From NCBI GenBank assembly GCA_039720395.1, contig CM077827.1:19705602-19769601 (forward strand): a stretch of 64,000 nucleotides of DNA, given 5' to 3'. Shown here in pieces: positions 13,301 through 23,990 of this stretch. How positions within the stretch are numbered: position 1 is the first letter of the stretch; the number at the start of each line of letters is the position of its first letter. Source of the stretch: Liquidambar formosana. Its lineage: Eukaryota; Streptophyta; Magnoliopsida; Saxifragales; Altingiaceae. Under the pieces are notes generated by a model that was not told where the DNA came from, ran no database searches, and was given only the letters and a program-made list of their open reading frames with translations. The position numbers and the translations under genes were made by a program.

Positions 13301-14047
13301 CTTTTATTTAATTATTTATTTAAGGATGAAATATCTTCCTTATTTGATGTAATTTCATAATTTTGATTAATACAATTTTGTTTCCTATTGCAACAAAAAA
13401 CAAAAATAAAGAATCAAACTAATGATCTATGGAAAAAGGGGAGAAAGCCTTTCCAATATTCTTTTGTAGAAAAGAGACTATCAATCATGAAAAAATAATA
13501 ATAATGACAAGAAGAAGAGAGAAACCTCCTCTTGGAATCAAACTGATGACGATTGCATTGCAAGTGTGATGCTCTAAAGTTTGAGTAGAGGAGGATAAAT
13601 TATATCATAGTTCACTGACGCTAGTGCGGCCTTAGCTGTCAATTATTTATTCTTAGTTACTCTTATGTATAAAATATTCTTAATTAATAGCAACTGATAT
13701 TTATTATTAACCTCTCCTTTTTAATGAAGGATTATGTGCCAGAGAACCTAGAGAGCGTGGCCGAGTTTGAGTCTCCACCATCACCAGACTCTAGCTACAG
13801 TCAGTCTTTTCCTGCAGAGGAAGATTTTGCAAAGGAGCCAGTACTGGTTCCACCCCAGTTGCATCTAACTGTCCTTGGCTTGCAGAACACAGATGAAGCT
13901 TCTTCTTCGAAGCCTCAACATGTTGTGCTTAACCATCTTTACATAGAGAAAGGATGGGCGTCTCAATCTGTGGTTGCTTTGGGACTGACTCACAGGTTCC
14001 AGTCCAAGTATGTCACTCTTGTCCTTTATAAGCCGCTCAAAAGGTAA
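7368..14047 (+). CDS. KINB1: SnRK1 (SNF1-related kinase) beta subunit, exon 1 not visible
   Basis: This is the scaffold subunit of the heterotrimeric SnRK1 energy-sensing kinase; it links the catalytic alpha and regulatory gamma subunits. Three exons join in frame: 7368-7546, 7681-7843 and 13730-14047 (stop). All introns have GT-AG ends, and the visible product is 219 residues. The carbohydrate-binding module shows ITWNYGG, GSWDNW, YKFIVDG and DGEWRY. The first Trp, the Lys and the second Trp sit where AMPK beta binds glycogen. The last exon is the ASC/AMPKBI domain (VPPQLHL, PQHVVLNHLY, THRFQSKYVTLVLYKPL), which contacts alpha and gamma. Family proteins are about 280-290 residues, so an N-terminal exon of roughly 70 residues (often carrying a myristoylation MGN) is missing. 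It is either upstream of this window or lost. The sequence resembles Arabidopsis KINbeta1 more than KINbeta2. The exons show no stops. The name is by recalled similarity. Confidence 0.9.
8100..8395 (+). repeat. Pyrimidine-rich retroelement-like tail
   Basis: This C/T-rich block ends in C-runs and then an A-rich AATAAATAAATAA stretch, the form of a retroposon 3' end. No coding domain is visible. Open frames cross it on both strands, but they are low-complexity Ser/Leu/Phe peptides and are probably chance. Confidence 0.3.
9127..12443. mobile_element. LTR-like element (limits uncertain) holding a solo LTR
   Basis: The stretch starts TGTCATGACCC, a form common at LTR starts, and a candidate end is at GCCCATTGTTACA (12443). 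I could not match flanking target duplications, so the limits are provisional. After removing the solo LTR at 10252-11615 about 1.95 kb remains. It contains repeated near-palindromic words built on CCCGATCGATCAG and GATCAATTGGCC (12110-12235). No protein domain is visible. Confidence 0.35.
10252..11615 (-). mobile_element. Solo LTR (Copia-type), minus orientation
   Basis: This 1364-bp LTR starts TGTTGGCCC and ends GGGCCAACA. It is flanked by perfect 5-bp duplications TATGT (10247-10251 and 11616-11620). Read on the minus strand, it aligns at its 5' end with the LTRs at 32617 and about 27077 (shared AACCAA, GGCAT and TTTTGATGATAA segments). No internal coding region remains, so it arose by LTR-LTR recombination. 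At 10969-11148 it carries six copies of a TAGTCGACTA-like palindrome. It lies within the last intron of the SnRK1 beta gene. Confidence 0.85.
13085..13400 (+). mobile_element. LINE 3' end (RNase H tail and 3' UTR)
   Basis: One frame near 13085-13125 reads NGKADDLAKRGAS, the pattern of the C-terminal RNase H domain of plant L1-type LINEs. A G/T-rich tail follows, ending in TTGATTAATACAATTTTG and an A-rich stretch at 13390-13405. It is a 5'-truncated copy on the gene's strand within the SnRK1 beta intron. Confidence 0.55.
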
Positions 14048-14985
14048 AACCCTACTCACCTTTTTTCACGCTCAACTCTGTAAAAAGGAAAAAGAAAATG
14101 ACTTTCACAATTTTTTTGTGAAGGCATTTCTGTTTATATAAGTGCTCGACATTTAATTTGTGCCCTTGTTTGTTCTGTCGTACTTGGACATTCTTTAGTT
14201 TTCAAGCATTTTGGATATGGGAGCTTACCCGCCTGCAAATGGTAACAAGATTGAGTGTTGCACTGATCAGGGGATTTCTTTGGCCTGGCATTGGTACCAT
14301 TATTTTATCCCACTGTTTCTAAAAATCCAAATGAGGTCGAATTTTAAATGGGACTGGTTTCAGATTTTAGGGTTTGACTACCGACTCCAAAGAACTTCAG
14401 AAAATGTTTGAATGCCTTGAAGGGAGGCAATGAGATTATTGAAAACAGATTTGGTCTTCTGTTTTTTATTAGGGGGGGAGGGGGTGGGGATGGAGGAGAA
14501 TTGTTCTTAAAATGTGTGTTGAAGCAAGAATAAACTGCAATGATGAAACTAGTTTTGCAGTTGGGAAAATGTTATGGTGGTAAGTCTGTTTGGGAACTTG
14601 AATAGTTGGAAACTCTTCTCATTTATTAGTTTTAGTTGGAACTTGCACTCGATGCGGGACATGTAGAATAGATTGAATGGCTCGCACCTAATCATTTTTG
14701 TGTTACATATATATTCCCAACAACATATATACAACTTATGTAAGTTTGGTTAGCACGTGTTGATTGGGTCAAGTCAGCACCTGATCATCATCCTATATAT
14801 ATATTATATATATATATAGATAGGCCTAAAGTTTCAATTTTGAATAAAGGGCCTAAAGTTTCAATTTTGAATAAAGGCCTAAAGTTTCAATTTTGAATAA
14901 ATAAATCAGGAAATCACTGGGAATACTTGTGGATTGAAACTAATTACCTATTTTTGAAGCAGATAAATTCATGTTGAGCGTATGT
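14048..14985. other. 3' flank of the SnRK1 beta gene
   Basis: This is likely 3' UTR grading into intergenic DNA. It contains a G-rich run (14471-14495), a TA microsatellite and a short tandem repeat described separately. No coding domain is seen. Confidence 0.4.
14793..14901. repeat. (TA)n run plus three tandem copies of a 26-27-bp unit
   Basis: A TA-rich run (14793-14818) is followed by three head-to-tail copies of a unit starting GGCCTAAAGTTTCAATTTTG (from 14823, 14850 and about 14876). The copies are nearly identical, so this is a recent short tandem duplication. Confidence 0.85.
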
Positions 14986-14989
14986 CTAG

Positions 14990-15860
14990 TTATGAGGTTT
15001 TTTGCCCATCTGTGGACCGTGGAGATTAGCCAAAACCTTGGTGGGGAGATATGTTGTCAACAAATAAACTGATAATAAAAATACTCGAGACCTTTGCTTG
15101 CTCACTTGAAAGCTAGCATATTGTTTAGCCACCAGGCGTATTGATTGGGCTCGGGTAGGATGAGCCATAGCTATATTCCGTGATCTGCTAAAGCCCCCAC
15201 ATAATCCCCACACTAAACATGGAGTAGGTGTAGCATTTTTAATCAAATTCGATCAAGTTGAAATACTACTTGGCGAAAGCTAAAGTCCCATGCCAACCCC
15301 AAACCATCTCTAATAGCCCACACAATTCAGCACAAATAATTGCAGTATATGATCCCACATGACACATAAATCCTTTAATCCAACACCCATTTGTGGGTTT
15401 ACATGAAAATATTTAATTGCATGTTGGGTGCTAAGCCCAAATTTGGTGCGAAATAAGTAGGACAGGCTTGGTTATTAAAGATGCTGGAGCTACCACGAAG
15501 CCAAATATTCCAAGCTGTGAAAGCGAATAAAAATCCCATCCCATGGCACATGAAGTATATATAGTCCTGATACAAGATGTAAGGTTGGCTTTGCACCATT
15601 GATCAATTAGGAAGAGGAAGAAGTTAAAAAAAAAAAAAAATTAAAAAAAAAAAAAGCAGCTAGCAATCTCCCATTGGTGAGTGTAGACCGAACAGCCTTG
15701 GCCCATATACCATCCCGAAGAGCATGTATGGGAATAGGAACGGCAAAAATCTCATTACAAAGATTGAAAAGAACCTCAAAAGAAATTATGTTCAGATTCT
15801 ATCCACCATTACTTAATGTAGAAGCTAGATTCTGGGCAGAGGCAGATTCAGGAAGAGGCC
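14990..15860 (-). pseudogene. LINE ORF2 C-terminal remnant
   Basis: On the minus strand, fragments match the order of an L1-type ORF2 end. A run at about 15830-15660 contains VPIPIHALRDGIW (the region before the zinc-binding domain). A run near 15530-15480 contains AWNIWLRG and IFNN (the W-IW-RN-IF motif before RNase H). Frames are broken and shifted. Poly(A)-rich DNA at 15626-15656 lies inside it. Assignment is by motif memory only. Confidence 0.4.
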
Positions 15861-15869
15861 CAATCTATC

Positions 15870-16740
15870 ATGCTTGAATATCTCCTTTACCTTGCCAATC
15901 AATGGTTTACCAAAAACAAATTTTTCAAAAGATAAAATTTGTTGTGCATGCCAACTTGGAAAACAAAACAAGTATTCCAATTTTGAACCAAAGGAAAAAT
16001 ATTTTCACAACTATTCCTTTAAAACTTTTGCGCATGGATTTATTTGGACCAAATGTAGTTGTTAGTATTGGTGGAAAACAGTATGCATTTATGATTGTTG
16101 ATGACTACTCTAGATATACATGGGAGTTCTTCTTTGCACACAAAAGATGACATGTATGCTACATTTGTTATAATAGAAAGGCTCAAAATAAGAAGGGTTA
16201 CACAGTCACTAATGTTAGGAGTGATAAGGAGAGAGGATTTGACAACAAAAGTTGAAAATTTTCATAACGAAAATGGTTTTGGACACAATTCCTCCGTTTT
16301 GGTATTGTTGAAAGAAAGAATAGAACACTTGAAGAGATCTCTAAAACCATGCTAAATAAGCACGCTATTCCGGAATATTTTTTGGCCGAAACTGTTAACA
16401 CGACATGTTATATTAGAAATAGGGTGCTCATATCATATATAAGACTTAGGCTGGGTAAGACTCTTTATGAATTATGAAATGATAGAAAACCTAACATCGG
16501 TTATTTCAAGTTTTTTGTTACAAATATTTTATCTTAAATGATAGAGAAAGTCTTCCAAAATTTGATGCAAAATTCGATGGGGAGATTTTTCTTGGTTACC
16601 CTAACAAAAAAGCCTATGGCATTTTCAACAAAAAGATCTTGACATTGCAAGAATCTATACATATTGTTTTTGAAGAAACTAACCTCTTGTCACAAGAAAA
16701 AATGTGGATGATGATGATGTTATTATAAATTTATAAAAGT
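15870..16740 (+). pseudogene. Copia integrase fragment (Sirevirus-like)
   Basis: Plus-strand frames show a C-x2-C-x-LGK zinc segment followed by LRMDLFGPN, GGKQYAFMIVDDYSRYTW and HKR, then RKNRTLEEISKTML and AETVNTTCYIRNR. This is the classic integrase core of plant Copia elements. There are several frameshifts and stops, and no reverse transcriptase follows before the LTR, so the element is internally deleted. Confidence 0.75.
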
Positions 16741-16891
16741 AAGTTTAAAAATTGAGACTCAATGACAAGCAAGATTCCAAAGGCAATGACAAGAAAGAAG
16801 ATGGAATCATTGAGGTAGAAGCACTGAAAAAGAAGAATAAGAAGAAGCTCCAATTGAGCCTTCACGCAGGGCAAGAACTCGATCATCTCTT

Positions 16892-17771
16892 TGATAGTTG
16901 TATATATGCCCTACAGCCAATCATAGAGATAATACTTTAGAGATAATAAACAATCAATAGAATTCATTTATTATTAATTAAATTTATTATTATTTAATAA
17001 AGAACTTTATTCTATCATGTTTATTGTGTTATTTTATATTTACATGATCCATGGAGTTAAAGTTGAGAATAAGATACCACAAAGTGTTGTTTGTGATGGA
17101 GAGATTCTATATCTTTACACTCACTTCTAAACCATTCCTAGTTGAAGATTCATTGCGATGGATACTAATGAACTATAGGACTAGCACATGTTATGTTAAT
17201 TCTTTAGGAAGATAGTTAGTCTCAAGCTATTTGTGTGGAGATACTAATACAAAACATGTGGGTGCTTGTTAAGGGAACAAATACATTGAATGTAACCATT
17301 ACTTTAAAAATATTGAATAGAGTTTTACTTACCTATTAATCAGTATCTCATAGTTGCATTGGTACAAGTAATCCTTAAACCTAAGACATCATATATAGTT
17401 GTCTTGTGCATATTGTTTTAAAAGTTTAATAGCACTAACTGTATATCCCATAGGAAACTTACAAAGGTGTTTATTGGCTCTATTGTTACATGTATGGAGG
17501 TATGTGTGTGATCAACAAAGAATCTATCACTCTTAGTAAAAGGGAGAGAATGTCTCAATTGACATTCACAATATAACTCATTTAAGTTTATGGCCATAGC
17601 AAGATGACTATGGAAAATGAGTTTCTATAGTTTATCTACTTGAGTTTATATTTGTGAATGTTCATTGGCTCTATTGAACCAGGACTTGACAAACTTCTAT
17701 GTGCTATTAGTTTAATCAAAGGTATTGTGTTGATAGAATGATGTAATTGTACCTTAATTGTAACTATAACA
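16892..17771 (+). mobile_element. LTR of the Copia fragment
   Basis: The LTR begins TGATAGTTGTATATATGCCC and ends ACTATAACA. Its start and several internal segments match the reverse complement of the solo LTR at 31329-34962 (TATGCCC, CCAAT-ATAGAGAT, GTACAAGTAATCCTTAAACC), so the two belong to one family. It follows the Copia coding fragment in the same orientation, as a 3' LTR would. Confidence 0.6.
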
Positions 17772-18016
17772 CCTCGACCCGGAGGGATCTAGGGGTTGAA
17801 AATTCAGCGTTGAAAAAGCTATAGACGTAGACAAGTCAGAGGATAAATATAGCGGAAGATTTAGTCAAAGATCCACGTCTCAATTTTTTTATTTTTTATT
17901 TACTTTGAAGATAAAGATTGTATCAGCTCATCAATAACATCCAAATAAATTCATATGATATGTCACGCTCATGAATCATGCCCATTACAGCAAAATATCC
18001 AAAATAATAATGCCAA
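17772..18016. other. LTR-like flank, unassigned
   Basis: The sequence begins CACCTCGACCCGGAGGGATC, which resembles the start of some Ty3-type LTRs. It is interrupted by the solo LTR at 18022 and appears to continue at 20970-21128 and again after the CACTA element (36935-37440). If so, all of these sit in one older element. Confidence 0.3.
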
Positions 18017-18021
18017 CATCT

Positions 18022-20964
18022 TGTTACACCCCATCTTTGTCACATTAGCTAGGGTTTGTCATTTCATGTAACTTTTTATTTCATTTTTTAGTCTAGTATT
18101 TTGTATTGAGTTTTTAGGGTCTTAAAGATGATGTGCATAAATTTTGGTTCAATTTAGAGTTGATCTCAATAGTCAATTAGAGCTTTTGCAACTTAAAGGG
18201 TATTATTGTCATTTAAGTCGTATCTTTTCTGTTTGACCTTAAAATGATCTCCAAGTTGTCAATTGGAGTTCATGTTGATACATAGGAGGTATTTATAGGT
18301 TCAATTTGATGAATTGATGGTTTAGGATTAATCTGGCTCATAATGGTTCAAGTTGGGTAAAAGGCCCTCTCTTGGTTCGCTCAAATCAGCTCATGATTTT
18401 CACTCAATTTTCCCTCATTAGACTTTAATTAGTCTTAATTTCATTTCTAAAGTTGTTTTAAGATGTTGAATTTTGAATTGGAAAGCATTCAGTGCAACTC
18501 TGTGTGCATACCTAAGCTTTATGATAGTGGTGCATAGCGGTTAGTCGCCTTTGTAAAACCTAACCATGACCATTGTTAAGGATTTTTAGCCTAAAATGTC
18601 TTAAAATGTGTTCCTTTTCAAAACATGGTCGTTTTGGCTTTCATTTCATCAAAATCAGACTTCGTTTGACCCCCGAAACAATTTTGGAAGTCGAAAGGGT
18701 GCAAAAAGGGGAAATCATGACGAGGCCCTTGGGTGACCAACCAGGGCTGGGTGGTCACCGGGGACTCCATCAAATTTTAGGGTTTTTTTATTCCCTTCCT
18801 TATTTGACGGATATTTCCGCCTTCACAAGACTTTCCATCTTATTTTCTACTATATTTGAGTGCTTTAAGCCCCAAGAGAGTCTCTAATGACCCTTAAATT
18901 ATTATTTAGGGTTTTAATCTTGGCCATTGATTTGGGGGGGGTTGATTCCTATAAATATCTAGTTATTTTCAGCCTTAAGGGGCACAACATATGCACTAGA
19001 GACCTAAACCCTAGAGGAGAGAGAAAGAGTTTTTTGAGAAAAAGAGTTGTGTGTGTGAAAGAGAAAGACAAGAAGGAGTTCTCTAACCCTAGCAAAAGAG
19101 GAGGAAGAACTGTCTTCAAGGTTCTACAAGAGGTAATGCACCTAACCCTAAAAATTGGAAATTAGGGTTTTTCTTTCTTATGTAAACTTTAGTCCATGTC
19201 TTTGCTGTAATTATTATCATGAGTTAGTACTTTGGTTAATTAATACATGTGATATTCATGATGATTTGAGCATATTTTAGGATTGGTTTTTAGGTTATAT
19301 ATAATGCATAGTTGTGAGATTAGGGTTTCCATTATCCTTATTTCATATAAGTTTCATATGACATGTTTAGCATAACTTTTTGGGTTGTTGCTCATCATAA
19401 TTGTTCTATATATGTTACATATAGTTGAATCATGTACGATTTGCATTCATATAGTGGATTTTTTTAGGTTTTTGGAGACATTATCCTTTTCTAAAGATAA
19501 TTATCATTTTAGAAGAATAGGGTTTTACATTGGGGTATTCAGGAATGTGTTTAAGCATGCAATCATTTCTAATATGTTCTAAAGTATATATTTTACATAG
19601 GATATGTTGATAGATTCTTCATACGGAGAAGTTTCTATGTAAAATTATCTTGGGATAATTTTACTTAAGAAAGCTCACCGTAAGAAGGCCCTTTTCTCAT
19701 GTTTTACGTAAAATGTCATCTTTGTTACTTTGGTTTGCTTTGTTTTCATGCTTAATAATATTATTTGATATTCTCATGATTATTATAAGATTGTTTGCAT
19801 ATTTTTCATAGTTTTCATGCATGTAGACTAGGTCTTTGCATATAGGAGCATGCTAGGGTTTTTGTCATTCTTTGATTTTTGTCTTTTGCATCATCATTTG
19901 GCTAATTTTAAGTCTTGATATATTCTATTCAGATTTGATTATTATCATTGTGGTAATATTTTGAGCATAAAAAAGTCTATTCTTGAGCAGGATAATTCCC
20001 CAATTGAAAATAAAATTAGTTATTTGGCATTTTTTGGATATTGCATGCAAATTGCAAGTGAGTTTGGTAAGTACAAATCCCATAGAAAATGGGATGTAAG
20101 TTTGGCATGTGCAATTATCCCATAAAAGTGGAGTAACTTGCAAATAGGGTAATTATCTTATGAAATGGGGTGATTATTTGACAAGTTAAATATTGCAAAT
20201 GGTAAGTGTGATGGGTATGAAAAATACCTCTTTTCTTTTCTTAAACTTTCTCTTCTCCCTCCTACGATTATTTCCTAATAGAGGGATATGGTAGATTCTA
20301 TAGTTTCCTCTCATAAAAGATTTCTTTTACTAAAAAGTTTCTATCTTTATTGAAATACCATATTTTCTAAAGATCCTTTGAGAATCATTTATCTTTGAAA
20401 ACTCCCTATATTTTATGGAAGGAAACTTAGGGTTTACCATAAGTCTTTATTAGGTTATAATCCTATTCCCATACAAACTACGTGGACTTTGATTCTCGTA
20501 CATTCAATACAAGGTATGTAGGCGCTCTTTGATGTTCAAGTCCGCCCTACAATACTAAGTATCCTAGGTTTTCTTCTCCCCCTTTCTCTTTGCTTTTTTT
20601 TAATTATTATTTACTTGCTTATGTGGATGGATGGAATAATGATATGCATGTTGTCTTGTTATGATAATTGTTGACTCTTGCATGATTAAGACTTTGATTT
20701 AGCCCAATTAAATTAAGAGACCGATTAGAGCGATATGGGTGCCTATAGGCTTTGCCTAGAAACTTCCTTTATCGTAACTTAGCTTCTGGATTCACAATCT
20801 TTGGATTTTTCAAAAGATCTTTTGCCTTTCCATTTTTTAAACATGGAGTCACTTGTTTTGGAATAAAACATTTTTAGGGTTTTCTTCTTTTCCTAAAAAA
20901 ATTGAGGTAGCGACTCCTTTCTTTTTTCGATCTCCAATATGTGGGCCACTTTCCCAGGTTCACA
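18022..20964 (+). mobile_element. Large solo LTR (probably Ty3-type), 2.9 kb
   Basis: It starts TGTTACACCCC and ends CCCAGGTTCACA. Both sides carry the 5-bp duplication CATCT (18017-18021 and 20965-20969). No protein domain is inside. Several open frames (18573, 18887) are short and have no family match. A decayed copy in the opposite orientation lies at 51760-52960; the two share the AATTAAATTAAGAGACCGAT block. Confidence 0.8.
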
Positions 20965-21128
20965 CATCTCTAGCATATAGGCTAATTAAATGTCCAAATT
21001 ATCCAAGTGATAATGATACTTAAAACATCGTCCATGAACTAAGTGTCATGCATGCTTATGCATTTAACAATGTCAATCATAAAACCTCAAGTCCCAAACT
21101 CAAGTCAAACAATCTCGTGGCAAACCCT

Positions 21129-21330
21129 CACTACTACAATAATCAAAATAGATCACAGTTAGATAAATAAAAAGATCACGGTTTTAAAAAATAATTGTGA
21201 TTTTTGTGTGGGCAAAATATTTGATCACAGTTTTAAGAAAAGTGTGATCTTTTTAAGCGTTTTAATGTCACTTCTTTTAAAAACCACGACTATAGTGCAA
21301 AAAGATAGATCATGGTATGAAGTGAAATCG
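21129..21330 (+). repeat. CACTA left inverted repeat and subterminal repeats
   Basis: The terminal repeat is followed by several copies of GATCACAGTT or GATCACGGTT in direct and inverted orientation. Confidence 0.85.
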
Positions 21331-21339
21331 CGATCTTTT

Positions 21340-22760
21340 TAGAAAGATTTTTTTTTTTACTCAAAACACTTCTTCCTCTTCCCACGAAAAAAAAAGGCGT
21401 TCTAATTTCATCACTTCCCCAAATCCATGACCCTCTCTCTCTCTATTCTCCCATCTCTCAAACCTTAACCCTCCATTAACAAACTCACGTATCACTGTTG
21501 CAATCGGAACAATTGAGCCTCCACTCAACAACAAACCCTCTCTCTCTTCATTTAGTCACAACATTACTTACCCTATCCTACAACCAACGGTGTTTACTAT
21601 TGCAATCGGAATAGGGGAAGATGACGAAGCTGTTCTACAACCAATCGAGGGTGTTTATTGTTGTAGTTCGTCTTGTTGGTGCGACATGCATTCCGTGATT
21701 TAGGGCAACAGCAGCAACTCCTTCAAGTTCTCCAATAAAGGGCTTCTTCTTCTCACGAACAAGGGCGTTCGTGGTAAAAAACAAAGGTTTTTCTAAGGTT
21801 GGTCTCTAAATTTTTTTTTTTCCTTTTCCTTTTCTTCTTCTGCGTGACTTGTCTATGAAATATATATATATATATATATATATTTTTCATACTTAGGGCT
21901 CTGGAGATAATTTGAAGCAGGCTCTGTGGTTGTTGATAATGATATTGCTCTCTGAAGCTCTCAGCTTTTAGCCATTAAGTGAATTTCCAAAGGTCTGTAG
22001 CAATCTATTACAAGATTATAAAGGTAGCTCCTTTATGATTCATCATTTGATCGTCATTGGTTTTTTATTTTTTATACTATTCGTTTCTCTCTTTCTCAAA
22101 CACCACCTGTTTGTTTCATTTACTAAAAGGAAATATTAGTAATCCTATTAATAGAGGGCTTCTCCTTCAATTAGTAATCCCATTTTTTTGTCTTTAATTT
22201 AAAACAAAAAACAAAAAAAAAAAAAAAAAAAAAAAAGACTTGAATCAAATCCCATAATTTACAACTTAAATCCCAGTCCTCCAATGGAATTAACTATAGT
22301 TAGGAATAGCATTAATAGTATGATTAAAATACTTATCATTTATCAATAAAGAAATGATTGTTGCCATTTATCAATAAGATTTGTCACTATGTAGCACATG
22401 CCTCGGATTCTTATGTTATAGATTTTTAGAACGACAAATATTTAAATACATGGACCATCCTTGAAAGGATTTAGTAAGGAGACCTTCATTTTGTACGTGG
22501 TTCCTTTTCCCTTTTTCAATAAAGTTTCAGATGTTATTGAAAATTAGGTATCAATGCCGTATGATATTCTCTGATTTTGGTTAATCTATTGGTTGTTTTC
22601 CGTGGACATAGCACAACCTTTGGCTGGGCAGTGAGGCTCTTTTGAGCTTCAAATTTTGAGGCATAAGCCTCTAAAAATTAAGCCTTGAAGTTTGGACTTT
22701 GTATAAGCTTCCGTAGTAAAGTATCAATTCTGAGGATAATACTTATGCTTTTGTTATCTT
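21340..22760 (+). other. CACTA 5' leader region
   Basis: C/T-rich sequence with a (TA)n run at 21858-21883 and a poly(A) at 22203-22237. No coding domain is visible up to the SNF2 fragment. It contains two related segments (around 21586 and 21645) built on GTGTTTACTATTGC/GTGTTTATTGTTG. Confidence 0.5.
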
Positions 22761-22767
22761 TTTGAAG

Positions 22768-22939
22768 GGACACATGTTGAAAATTTTGGATCAAGTACTG
22801 TAGGAATTGAAACATTTCCTTGTTGAAAGAAAGCTTCGTTTTATTGGGACTCCATTGCAGAACAATTTGGCAGAGCCTTGGTCATTACTTATCTTCTTTT
22901 GCCCAGATATTTTCTCATCCATAAATAATTTAAATCGTG
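22768..22939 (+). pseudogene. Captured SNF2-family ATPase exon (DDM1/LSH-like)
   Basis: One frame carries GHMLKI, then a stop, then ELKHF, IGTPLQNNLAEPWSLL and PDIFSS. This matches the SNF2 helicase segment from just after the DE-x-H box (GHRLKN in relatives) through motif III (GTPLQNN-L-ELWSLL). The block ends at an intact GTAAGT donor (22940) and is preceded by a TTTGAAG acceptor-like site, so an exon with its intron edges was copied from genomic DNA. A TAG replaces a sense codon in the middle. Only about 57 residues remain, far too few for an active ATPase. The closest remembered relatives are DDM1/LSH-type remodellers. It lies inside the CACTA element, upstream of its transposase. Confidence 0.75.
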
Positions 22940-23990
22940 GTAAGTTTTCTTTCCTTCCTGGTTATCTATCTATCCTCAATTGGATGTTAAAGTGTTGCTC
23001 ATTTATTATAACTGGATTTCTTCTTATTTTGCTGCCACCATTCTATTGCTCCTATTATACTGATATTGTCTTGCGGTTGTTGTGTTGATACTATGATATT
23101 ACTGTTTTACGCAAACCTTACTCGTGGAATATGGGTGTTGGTAGATTTATTGAATTTTCTTTGACTGATATATGCTGCTATTTATGTTTTTGTAAGAGTT
23201 TGTTCCAATTGTTTTTTTGTTCATGGTCAAAGCATTAGAGGTTCTTATTACTTTATTCATGATCCATTAGTATTGTCGTCCTATAATTGCATCTATATCA
23301 ACATTTTTATCTTTTAAAATTAAATATGTGATTTTTGTGCCATATTTCTTAAATATTTTCAAATAATTAAATATGCAATATTTATTTTCTTGTAAATATT
23401 GCTCTTTGTATGAAACTATGAATATATATATTTTTAAATGGTTTAGTTTGATGATGGAATGATTTTTTTTCAAATAATTAAATATTTTTTTATAAATCTT
23501 GCTTTATCCGTTACCTAATTTTGTAATAGTTACCTAATGTGTTTCCTTCTTGAAAGTTGGTGTTAGTAAATGTAATACATTAATACATGCCATTTTTATT
23601 GAAGTTTGCTTAGGTGTAAACATTTCCTCTTTAATTTGGAGTGTGAGAATTGATAATAGAATTGTTGTTGATAATATAATCTCTTTACATTTGTTGAAGA
23701 TCTTGGTACATCTTCTAACTTCCTCTATCTAATAGTAATTTTTGTTCATTTTCGTGCTTTAACTACTTTTGATAATTGTATTATCATGAGATCAACAGGA
23801 ATAAAACGTAATTCTATATTTGGAAGGATGGGGAAAGATTTGACCGAATTTTTTACAGATTTGAGGAGTCCATATAATTAATATCAAAGTATTTATCAAT
23901 TATTGAATAGTTACACTACAACTTAAATAAATTCACCAATAAATAACTAATAAATTTTGTAAATTGATGTGTATTAGGGAATTCAATTAT
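22940..23990 (+). other. AT-rich CACTA spacer
   Basis: Probably the intron following the captured SNF2 exon plus CACTA sequence. Repeated TCAAATAATTAAATAT segments occur at 23358 and 23470. No further SNF2 motif was recognised. Confidence 0.4.

Larger units (their letters stand above)
7844..13729 (+). other. 5.9-kb last intron of the SnRK1 beta gene
   Basis: The donor is GTGAGT after the CAT codon at 7841-7843, and the acceptor is AAG before 13730. The intron holds a pyrimidine-rich tract with an A-rich tail (8100-8395), an LTR-like stretch (about 9127-12443) that itself carries a solo LTR, and a LINE tail (13085-13400). The remainder (8400-9120 and 12450-13080) shows nothing recognisable. 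It appears to have grown by insertion on the gene's own strand and on the opposite one. Confidence 0.7.

Noticed and set aside
15626..15656. Two A-runs as a retroposon tail
   Set aside because: They lie inside a minus-strand LINE fragment with no plus-strand element ending there and no flanking duplications.
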